The notes beneath the pieces are model-generated. The model ran no database searches, was not told where the DNA came from, and saw only the letters and a list, made by a program, of their open reading frames with translations. From NCBI GenBank assembly GCA_018676675.1, contig JABHEG010000034.1, forward strand, positions 1 through 57,978: a stretch of 57,978 bases of DNA. The letters are read 5' to 3'. The position numbers and the translations under genes are program-made. The DNA is from Lentisphaerota bacterium. Its GTDB lineage: Bacteria > Verrucomicrobiota > Lentisphaeria > Oligosphaerales > JABHEG01. Below are positions 1-7,141 of this stretch, in pieces (the first letter of the stretch is position 1; the number at the start of each line of letters is the position of its first letter).

Positions 1-1031
1 CAGCATCCATCCGGGAGGTTCGTGATCAGGCCGTGGTTCATCACGTTCCCGTTGAAACGGTAAGGGATGTCGCTCAGGATGGCATCCATGATGTGGATTG
101 TGAACTCGTTCGATGTTCGATTGATATCTCCCACGGGGAGGCTCTCTTCGCCGTCGGCTCCGGTGTCCTTGAGCCAGTCCCGCACTCTTGGTTCATCCGT
201 GAGTTCACGCTGGGGCAGATCGTAGTGCTTCATCAGGGCGTCCGTACGTCTGAAATAGGGCATGTATTCGGAATCGTGTCGGTTGCTTTCGGTGGGGAAG
301 TAGCCGAAGTGCCGCATGATTTCGAAGCGAACGTCCTCGTCCTTCGTCTTTTCGGGGTTGTCCAGAAGGGCTCGCAGGTCAGGGTAGAGGTCGCGGTCTT
401 CATGGCGGTACTCGAGGAACCAGGCGAGGTGGTTGATGCCCGCACACAGGTAGCGAATCTCGTTTGGCGGCAGGTCGAGGCGACGTGCCAGGACCCCGTT
501 CGTGCCCTGCACGCCGTGGCACAGCCCGACGTTGCGTACATTGGTGGCTGCGTGGTGAACCCAGGTCAGCATGGCCATTGGATTGGTGTGGTTGAGGACC
601 AACGCGTTGGGCGCCAGTCGCTCAACATCATGGAGAATTTGCAGGTGAACCGGCGCAGTGCGCAGGAAACGGAAAACGGCACCGACGCTGACTGTATCGG
701 CCACCGACTGATCCACGCCGTATTCGCGCGGGATATTCACCTCCGCGTTGAACGGAAATCCCCAGTAAGCTCCCCCGCCTACGGCGACTGACGTGATCAC
801 GAAGTCGGCTCCGGGGAGTGCCTCGCACCGGTCTGCTGTTGCATGCACCCTGGTCGGCAAATCGAACTTCTCTACCGTGCGTTTGACGTATTCGCAGACC
901 TTGTTGAGGCGTCCCGCGTGCAAGTCTACCAGCCAGATTTCCCCCTCGCGAAGGCGCGGGTTGGCCATGATGTCGACTGAGAGGCGTCCCCCAAACCCGC
1001 TTCCCGCTCCGATAATCACAATCTTGGTCAT
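1..1031 (-). CDS. GH4 alpha-galactosidase-like glycosidase (3' part outside window)
   Basis: Family 4 glycosidases are cytoplasmic, NAD+- and metal-dependent enzymes that cleave alpha-galactosides or related glycosides by a redox mechanism. The first 343 codons are present and the gene runs off the left edge; family members are usually about 430-450 residues. The N-terminus begins MTKIVIIGAGSGFGGRL, a Rossmann nucleotide-binding loop. Further in are the NHTNPM motif, the metal-site segment GLCHGVQG and GINHLAWF, all typical of MelA-like GH4 enzymes. There is no signal peptide. The start follows a GGAG Shine-Dalgarno sequence. A divergent DeoR regulator lies upstream and probably controls the gene. 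Family assignment is firm; substrate (alpha-galactoside versus alpha-glucuronide) is inferred. Confidence 0.9.
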   Translation of the reverse strand, partial: MTKIVIIGAGSGFGGRLSVDIMANPRLREGEIWLVDLHAGRLNKVCEYVKRTVEKFDLPTRVHATADRCEALPGADFVITSVAVGGGAYWGFPFNAEVNIPREYGVDQSVADTVSVGAVFRFLRTAPVHLQILHDVERLAPNALVLNHTNPMAMLTWVHHAATNVRNVGLCHGVQGTNGVLARRLDLPPNEIRYLCAGINHLAWFLEYRHEDRDLYPDLRALLDNPEKTKDEDVRFEIMRHFGYFPTESNRHDSEYMPYFRRTDALMKHYDLPQRELTDEPRVRDWLKDTGADGEESLPVGDINRTSNEFTIHIMDAILSDIPYRFNGNVMNHGLITNLPDGC

Positions 1032-1102
1032 CGCTGACTCCGTGTCTGTCGTCGTCCGCCACGTTCCCCGACCGGCCGGGTGCCGGTGAGTGCTGGGCCT
1101 CC

Positions 1103-1141
1103 GTCAATGGTAATGGCAGGCGGTCAGCTTGTCAATGATAA
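1103..1141 (-). promoter_or_regulatory. GH4 promoter overlapped by paired direct-repeat operator candidates
   Basis: On the minus strand TTGACA (1135-1130) is followed by exactly 17 bases and TACCAT (1112-1107), a good sigma70-type promoter for the GH4 gene. On the plus strand GTCAATGGTAA (1103-1113) and GTCAATGATAA (1131-1141) form a direct repeat 28 bp apart; one copy covers the -10 and the other the -35. They are natural candidates for binding by the divergent DeoR protein. The promoter elements and repeats are seen in the sequence; binding is inferred. Confidence 0.5.
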
Positions 1142-1208
1142 AACATGCAATAAAGTGAGAGAAGATGATTAGAACGGTGTCGATCAGGTAAGAGCGAGAG
1201 ATCGCACG

Positions 1209-1985
1209 ATGGTGAGTCAACTCAGCGAGATTCGGCGGCGCGAGCTGCTGGCTGTGGTAAAGGAACGCGGGCATTGCACGATTGGTGAGCTCTGTGAGCG
1301 CTTTGCCATTTCCGTGCCTACGGCTCACCGCGACATCAATGTTCTGATGGCTGACAGCGCGGTTCGGAAGGTCCATGGCGGGGTCGAGTATGTGCCTGAA
1401 TCAGAGGGCACCAGTTCATGGAACAGTGGCTTCGAGGTCCGCATCAGTCGTCACCGGGCTCGGAAGCAGGAGGTTGCGTGTAAAGCGATCAGGTTGCTCG
1501 AGCCGGACGACGTGGTCTTTCTGGACTCCTCGACCACAGCCCTGTATCTGGCTCGAGAGCTGATCCGCTCGGATCTGGGCCGACTCACGATCGTGACGAA
1601 TTCAGGGTGTATCGCGAGTGAGTTCCACCGTTTCTCCCGAGACACTACGTTGATCAGCATTGGGGGGATCTACAACGCCCAGCTGAATTCGTTCCTTGGC
1701 GGGATCGCCCGGGGAACGATGGAAGGTCTGCGGATCAACAAGGTCTTCCTCTCGGCCGTTGGCGTCTCAGAACACGGCATTTTCACGTTCCACGAGGACC
1801 ATGCAGTATTCCTGGGGCGGCTCATTGAGCGGTGTGAGACGGGGGTGTTGCTGGCGGATTCATCGAAGTTCGGCCGGGAAGCCCTGTTTCGCATTTGCGG
1901 GTTAGGAGAGCTCGGGGTGGTTGTCAGCGACTGCAAGCTGGAGCCCGAGGGGTGGTTGGCAGACTCGGGACTGTCGCTGCTCTGA
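1209..1985 (+). CDS. DeoR-family transcriptional regulator
   Basis: 258-residue DeoR-type repressor. Residues about 6-60 form the winged helix-turn-helix (RRRELLAVVKERG, then CERFAISVPTAHRDINVL), ending in the family hallmark VHGG. Residues about 75-250 form the DeoR sugar-phosphate sensor domain, with FLDSSTTA, the strand ending TNS, ISIGG and ADSSKFGR visible. Length is normal. Such proteins usually release DNA on binding a phosphorylated sugar. It is transcribed divergently from the GH4 glycosidase across a 177-bp gap that carries a paired direct repeat, so local control of that glycosidase is the simplest reading. The effector is unknown. Confidence 0.92.
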   Translation: MVSQLSEIRRRELLAVVKERGHCTIGELCERFAISVPTAHRDINVLMADSAVRKVHGGVEYVPESEGTSSWNSGFEVRISRHRARKQEVACKAIRLLEPDDVVFLDSSTTALYLARELIRSDLGRLTIVTNSGCIASEFHRFSRDTTLISIGGIYNAQLNSFLGGIARGTMEGLRINKVFLSAVGVSEHGIFTFHEDHAVFLGRLIERCETGVLLADSSKFGREALFRICGLGELGVVVSDCKLEPEGWLADSGLSLL

Positions 1986-2002
1986 CCCGGATGTTGCACG
2001 AA

Positions 2003-3379
2003 TCATCCACTCTCTGTGGAATGGGGCGACTGGAAGGGGGTCAACAGGAGCCCGGTGAGGGTGTGCCAACGGGGGGCTTCGTACTGCGTGAGTCCGAAGC
2101 GGATCGTGTGGAGATCACCGCGCATTCGGAACGACCTGAAAAGGCGATCCCAGACGGACAGCAATGAGGTGTAGTTCGAATCGGTTTCGGGTTGCAGGTG
2201 CGAATGGTGGAGTTTGTGCATCGCGGGGGTGACGATCACCGTTCGAAGCAAGCGATCGAGGGCAGGGGGAAGGCCGATGTTCGCATGCTGGAATTGCACA
2301 CAGGAGAGCATCGTCAGGTCGTAGAGGGCCACCTCCCACAGCTGGAGTCCAAAGGCCAGAATCAGCAGGATGCGAAGAACGCCGGAGATCATGATCTCAC
2401 CCGGGTGGAAACGCGTGGCGCTGGTAACATCCATGTGTGGATCGGAGTGATGCATCCGGTGGAAGCACCAGAGGAAGCGAATGCGGTGATTGGCCCGATG
2501 CCACCAGTAGGTCGATGCATCGAGAAGAAGGACAGCGCAGACAGCGCACCATCGCGCTCCGAGCCCCAGGGCGTTCAGCAGTCCCCAGTTTTTGCCAGCA
2601 GCGCTCTCTGCGGCCCACGCCCACGTCGCAGCGATGAGCAGAGCTGTGAGGGCGGTGTTCAGCAGGGAAATCGCGATGTTCAGGCTTCCGTGGCGAACGC
2701 GCTGCAGCCGTTTCCCGGCAAAGAATGGGAAGTAAGGTCGCGCTGTCTCCCAAAGGCAGAAGAGCAACAGGAAGAGGCCGGCGGCGATCGGCCCTGCCGT
2801 CTGAACCGGGCGGCGTGACCGGGGTTGGATCTCCAGGCGGCGGTCCTCAGCCAACAGCTGTCCCCACATGTCATCGTACGGGTGAACTTTCGTGACGACT
2901 CTCTCTTCACTGTCGACAACTTCCCGCCCTTCGTTGGCCCAGGCGAAGATGGACCCCCGCAGATTCAGGACCGACGTGAAGCCAAGAGCCTGGAGGCGGG
3001 CCGCAGCCTCGGCGGAACGGAGCCCCACCGAGCAGTACAACACGATCGGCGTGTCCCGACCGACACTTCCGTACGTGCTTTGCCAGTTGGTCTGCGGTGG
3101 GCGACACGCGGCCCCCGGGAGGTGGGCGGCCCCGTGTTCTTCCGGCTCCCTGACGTCTATCAGGAGGGGGGGCGGGCGTTCGGAGTCGGTCAGCCATTTG
3201 GCCAGGTCGCCGGTTGAGATGCTGCGCACCTGCGGATAGCGCCGGTCTATGTCTCGCGACATCTCTGTCAGGCTTGACGGGACGTCGCCCCCCCCGCATC
3301 CGAACAGACAGAGCGCTGCGATGATCGGCAGGGAACGGGCTGTGGATCGGTGTGGATGCATCGCGTGTTCGCGGTCCAT
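2003..3379 (-). CDS. Lipoprotein-like rhodanese / fatty acid hydroxylase (sterol desaturase) fusion
   Basis: 458-residue fusion. Residues 1-28 look like a lipoprotein signal, with LFGC as the lipobox, so the protein is probably membrane-anchored. Residues about 50-155 form a rhodanese domain (LLIDVREPEEHGAAHLPGA, VLYCSVGLRSAEAA) with the active-site Cys in the CSVGLRS loop. From about residue 190 come several hydrophobic helices and the di-iron hydroxylase histidine clusters HRANH, HRMHH and HKLHH, defining the fatty acid hydroxylase/sterol desaturase superfamily. Known relatives hydroxylate or desaturate lipids at membranes. The coupling of a sulfur-transfer fold to it is unusual. The start is supported by AAGGA upstream. 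It ends 17 bp from the convergent DeoR gene. Domain calls are strong; substrate unknown. Confidence 0.85.
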   Translation of the reverse strand: MDREHAMHPHRSTARSLPIIAALCLFGCGGGDVPSSLTEMSRDIDRRYPQVRSISTGDLAKWLTDSERPPPLLIDVREPEEHGAAHLPGAACRPPQTNWQSTYGSVGRDTPIVLYCSVGLRSAEAAARLQALGFTSVLNLRGSIFAWANEGREVVDSEERVVTKVHPYDDMWGQLLAEDRRLEIQPRSRRPVQTAGPIAAGLFLLLFCLWETARPYFPFFAGKRLQRVRHGSLNIAISLLNTALTALLIAATWAWAAESAAGKNWGLLNALGLGARWCAVCAVLLLDASTYWWHRANHRIRFLWCFHRMHHSDPHMDVTSATRFHPGEIMISGVLRILLILAFGLQLWEVALYDLTMLSCVQFQHANIGLPPALDRLLRTVIVTPAMHKLHHSHLQPETDSNYTSLLSVWDRLFRSFRMRGDLHTIRFGLTQYEAPRWHTLTGLLLTPFQSPHSTESG

Positions 3380-3520
3380 TGTTTTCGTCGGTCCTTATTG
3401 GCAGCGTAACATACCGCCAATCCCGGGAGGCCCGCTGGCATCTATGCCGGGCTTGAGCTAATAGTGATGCGAGTGCCCCAATAAGAGTCACACGAGGGTC
3501 GTCAGCGAAGGAGCCGGACA

Positions 3521-4327
3521 ATGGATGTGAGACTGCTGAATAATCTGCCGCCGTGGGAGTGGCCGGAAGACGCGGACGCGGTGCTCCTGGCCGCTCTGCG
3601 TTGTGACCAGACATCGGAAGCAGACCGGATTCTGGCCGCGGAGCTGGCCGGGGACTGTGTCGTGATGAACGACGAACTGGCCGCCGCTCTCCTGGTGATC
3701 GTGGCGAGTGACAGCGAGTCGGAGGCATTGCGCTCACGAGCAGCCATTTCGTTCGGGGCGGCACTCGAGTGTGCCGACCTGTATGGATTCGAGGATCCGG
3801 ATGATGTACCCGTCTCCGAGGGGATGTTCCGCAAGATCCAGGATGGCCTGCGCGGGCTGGCCATGTCTGCCGATGTGCCGGTGAGTGTCCGCCGTCGAGT
3901 CCTTGAAGGTTCGGTACGTGCGCCTCAGGACTGGCATCCCGGGCTCGTGCGTATGGCCTATGGCAGCGGGGATCCGGACTGGCGCCTCACATCGGTGTTC
4001 TGCATGCGATTCATTCGTGGGTTCGACAACCAGATCGTCGAAGCACTGCAAAGCCCGGACCCACGGATTTTCCGTGAGGCCGTGCTCGCTGCGGGGAGTT
4101 GGGAGCTGGGAGCTGCATGGCCAGTGGTCTCAGCCCTTCTCAGCTCGCCGGATACAGACAAGGAGTTGCTGCTCGCAGCCATCGAGGCCGCTGTCGACAT
4201 CCGCCCCGCGGAGGCAGCTCTGGCCTTCGATGGCCTCCGCCACCACGACGATGAAGACATCTGTGATGCGGTCTCCGAAGCGTTGCAGATGGCTGAGGCG
4301 CTGGACGAGGATGACCAGCTCTGGTGA
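3521..4327 (+). CDS. HEAT-repeat-like protein
   Basis: 268-residue, strongly acidic, alpha-helical protein without signal peptide or membrane segment. It is built of repeated helical pairs rich in Ala, Leu and Glu, for example DADAVLLAALRCDQTSEADRILAAELAGD, PDPRIFREAVLAAGSWELG and DKELLLAAIEAAVDI, the pattern of HEAT or PBS-lyase-like repeats that act as protein-binding scaffolds. The start codon follows GAAGGAG. It is monocistronic, divergent from the rhodanese fusion across 141 bp. No catalytic motif is seen; function unknown. Confidence 0.7.
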   Translation: MDVRLLNNLPPWEWPEDADAVLLAALRCDQTSEADRILAAELAGDCVVMNDELAAALLVIVASDSESEALRSRAAISFGAALECADLYGFEDPDDVPVSEGMFRKIQDGLRGLAMSADVPVSVRRRVLEGSVRAPQDWHPGLVRMAYGSGDPDWRLTSVFCMRFIRGFDNQIVEALQSPDPRIFREAVLAAGSWELGAAWPVVSALLSSPDTDKELLLAAIEAAVDIRPAEAALAFDGLRHHDDEDICDAVSEALQMAEALDEDDQLW

Positions 4328-4428
4328 CCGGCGGCGGGGCCGATGAATGAGGCGAAACTTAGCAGCCTTTCAAGGTGAGAGGGGCCGTTGCGACGCGCCG
4401 ATCTTTGTCTCCAGGCCAGAAACTGAGC

Positions 4429-4459
4429 AATCGGCGGATGGCACCGCCTCCCACGTTGA
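4429..4459. repeat. Dispersed intergenic repeat C, copy 1
   Basis: A 31-base segment beginning AATCGGCGGATGGCACCGCC recurs in reverse complement at 33291-33321 with a single mismatch (30/31). It sits in the 207-bp gap between the HEAT-like gene and the convergent DUF5060 glycosidase gene, where no gene was seen. It looks like a mobile or multicopy intergenic element. Confidence 0.8.
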
Positions 4460-4534
4460 CGCAGCCACCTCACAGGAGCGACGCGCTTAGTTCCGGGGCA
4501 TTGGGGGGCAGGCCGGCTTCGTGGTCACGGGACT

Positions 4535-7141
4535 CTAACGGGAGTCGACGCTCTCTCCTCGTCGCAGGATGAGTACCCAGTCCTGGTTGTCGGGAGGGAG
4601 TGGGAGGAGGCACCCGTTGTTCTCTGTGCGGACCGTGTTTGCGGCGAGGCGCTTTCCGGTTCTCGGATCGTGCCAGGCGGCCGTGTAGACGGCTCCCGTT
4701 CTGAGCCCGTTGAGGCGACGTCCATGGATCCGTTCTTCCCGCGGGAAGTAGACGACGAACGCGTTGTCTCCGTCAGCCTTCGTGACCACTCGCCGGGGCG
4801 GTTTGGAGGCGTAGACGTTACGCAACGGCTCGGGCGTGTTTGTCGGTCGCCTGACGACGATCGGGTGGCGGAAGAGGGCGTGATCCCAGTTCATGTTCGG
4901 TCCGGCCTCGACGGCGAGTTCGAGGAACATCGGGTTCTCCGCTTCCTTCGAGAGATCGACGGCTCGGTAGAGCCAGCCATGAGAATGGACGTGCTCCTTC
5001 AGCTGGGTCCGGCCGTTGATGCGAACGGAAAAGGTGACTCCATCGGACGGGTTCTTGGGGTCCTTGAGATTCGCCTTCCTGTTCATCCCGAGGGCTAGGA
5101 CCAACGTGATCCGTTCGTTTGCCTTGGGGCGAGGCAGGTCATACTTGGGGTAGGTCAGGACCGCCGGTTCCCCCACCTTTGGGTGCAGGAAGATGCTCTT
5201 CAGCATCGACTTCCCCGTGTTTTCTTCGTGCAACCGGCACCAATGCTCGTTCACTGCTGCGGCTTCGGGGAAATGATCGACGAGAGAGTAGAGCGTTTCC
5301 ACGCTTGCCATGCCGTCTCGTTCTGTGGTGACTGTGACGGCATCCGGTGCGGGTGCCAGCTGCCACCACTGAACCGACTCGTAGATCGCTCGGAGGTGCC
5401 CCATATGCGTTGCTCCGGGACGCTCCAGGGCCTCCCACCACGGTGTCGGCGTCCCCCAGTTGTCGAAGCGGGTGTCCTTCTCATCCTGAGTTGGGTACCA
5501 GAGACCGTGGGAGCCGTACGTGTAGCCGAACGAGCCGGACTGGATGGCCTCGTAGGCGGCTTCGCGTACCTCCGGTGCCCGGTGTTCGTGGATCCCTTCG
5601 TACCGGCATTCCGCTTCCAACACAGGTTTGGCCGGCTCGCGTCCGTACGCGTCCAGGTAGAGCGCTGCCGGGGGGACGGCTCCGTGACCGCCCTGGAACA
5701 TGATGAAGTCGTACCAGGGCTGTTCCCACGCCTGCCGCTTGTCGCCTTTGTGGTACCAGGGATGGATGCTCATCGCGCGATGATGGGGGTCCATGTCTTT
5801 GATGTATTGGCCGAGTGCCAGGGTTCGCGGGACACGGTCCTGAGCGTCCTTGACGTTGTACTCGCCGCAGACGAGCCAGGTGGTTGCGTGGGCGCCGTAC
5901 CGAGCCACGACATGGCGCCAGAGGAGGCGCCAGTCTTCGGCTTTGAGCGGGTTGCCCGTCCAGCCCATGCCGATGACCGGGATGAGGCCGTTGTCATTGG
6001 CAATGTCCATGTACCGATCGACGCGTTGCCAGTAGGCCGGATCCCAGTCGGCCCCGCGCTTACCACTGGTGAATGGGCTTACACCGCCGATTTCTCCCAG
6101 GAACGCCATGTGGATAACCGTGAATCGCTGGTGTCCTCTCTTTTCGATCAATGCTTGGTAAGCAGAGGGAATCGACGGATGGGTTGACCCCTCCAGGGGC
6201 ATGAGATCCGATGGGCAGAACCACCAGGTATCGCCTAACCAGAAGAACGGTGTGCCATCCGCATAGGTCAGGTGGTGGCCATCCTTACTGACCCGCAGCA
6301 GGCCTCCATGGGTGTGCAGGGGGTTGGGCCCCGCTGCGGGTTGTGCGGTGAAGTGTCCTGTCTTCCCGTGGAGTCCGGGATCGCGGCGTCCGACCCGGTC
6401 ATCTCGAGGGTAGATGAGGCAAACCTGGAAGCGAACAGTTCCGTGCTCTTTGACCACGGCATCCACGCCCACTTCCGCCGTGAAACGTCGGCACCCGGGG
6501 GGGAGGGCATAGGCGATCCGACTGTGGGCATGCGTTCCGAGCCCGCGCTCGAATGTCTTGTCGCCGATTCGGAGTGGTTGTCCCGGGACGTTTGTTCGCA
6601 GGCCCAGCTTGCCGTGTCCCTGAGAGGCGGATAGCGGCTTGAGTTCATCGAGGTACGTTTTCCGGCCGTCCTCGCCCACCAACGCGGCGTTTGCCCAATC
6701 CGCATGGTCATAGCTGGCGCCGTCGTCAGCGTCGCTCACGACGAGACGGATTTCCGCTGCTCCTTCGGTGGGCACCTCCACCTGCACCGGACGCTCTCCC
6801 CCTCGCACCGTTCCGCTGTCATAGGCGGTCACCACTCGCACGGATGCCCGTTCCACAGCTTCGGTCTGGTAGCGCCATACTCCCGGAGTGGGCGGGGTGA
6901 AGCGCAGGCGCCATGTCCGGCCTCCATCCCAGAAGCCCGGGACGTCATAGACCCGTCCGTCCGGCCCGGTGAACGTTGCTCCGAAGACGACGTGCTGTGG
7001 CTGACCCTCGTGGTTATCGGCCGCTGTGAAGGTGAACTCAGAGACCCGCCACTGTCGGTGGACGGATGGCGGAGCGGCCGACAAGACGTGCCCGGCGCAG
7101 CAGAGGATCACGATGATAGCGGTGGTCTTGTCCACGTTCAC
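4535..7141 (-). CDS. Secreted DUF5060/NPCBM/DUF4038 glycoside hydrolase
   Basis: 868 residues with an N-terminal signal peptide (MNVDKTTAIIVILCCAGHVLSA). Residues about 28-95 form a DUF5060 beta-sandwich (WRVSEFTF, VPGFWDGG, FTPPTPGVWRYQTEA) that normally precedes GH-A barrels. At about 105-245 an NPCBM-like sugar-binding segment is inserted (DDGASYDHADWANA, GLGTHAHSRIAYAL), after which the DUF5060 tail resumes (about 253-266). Residues about 280-620 form a DUF4038/apiosidase-like TIM barrel (DGTPFFWLGDTWW, VIPVIGMGWTGN, WLVCGEYNVKD). The rest is beta-rich. Translation starts at GTG, with the GTG overlapping the TGA of the upstream GH29 gene (GTGA), indicating coupling. Probably removes sugar decorations outside the cytoplasm; exact family and substrate unresolved. 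Confidence 0.87.
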   Translation of the reverse strand: MNVDKTTAIIVILCCAGHVLSAAPPSVHRQWRVSEFTFTAADNHEGQPQHVVFGATFTGPDGRVYDVPGFWDGGRTWRLRFTPPTPGVWRYQTEAVERASVRVVTAYDSGTVRGGERPVQVEVPTEGAAEIRLVVSDADDGASYDHADWANAALVGEDGRKTYLDELKPLSASQGHGKLGLRTNVPGQPLRIGDKTFERGLGTHAHSRIAYALPPGCRRFTAEVGVDAVVKEHGTVRFQVCLIYPRDDRVGRRDPGLHGKTGHFTAQPAAGPNPLHTHGGLLRVSKDGHHLTYADGTPFFWLGDTWWFCPSDLMPLEGSTHPSIPSAYQALIEKRGHQRFTVIHMAFLGEIGGVSPFTSGKRGADWDPAYWQRVDRYMDIANDNGLIPVIGMGWTGNPLKAEDWRLLWRHVVARYGAHATTWLVCGEYNVKDAQDRVPRTLALGQYIKDMDPHHRAMSIHPWYHKGDKRQAWEQPWYDFIMFQGGHGAVPPAALYLDAYGREPAKPVLEAECRYEGIHEHRAPEVREAAYEAIQSGSFGYTYGSHGLWYPTQDEKDTRFDNWGTPTPWWEALERPGATHMGHLRAIYESVQWWQLAPAPDAVTVTTERDGMASVETLYSLVDHFPEAAAVNEHWCRLHEENTGKSMLKSIFLHPKVGEPAVLTYPKYDLPRPKANERITLVLALGMNRKANLKDPKNPSDGVTFSVRINGRTQLKEHVHSHGWLYRAVDLSKEAENPMFLELAVEAGPNMNWDHALFRHPIVVRRPTNTPEPLRNVYASKPPRRVVTKADGDNAFVVYFPREERIHGRRLNGLRTGAVYTAAWHDPRTGKRLAANTVRTENNGCLLPLPPDNQDWVLILRRGESVDSR

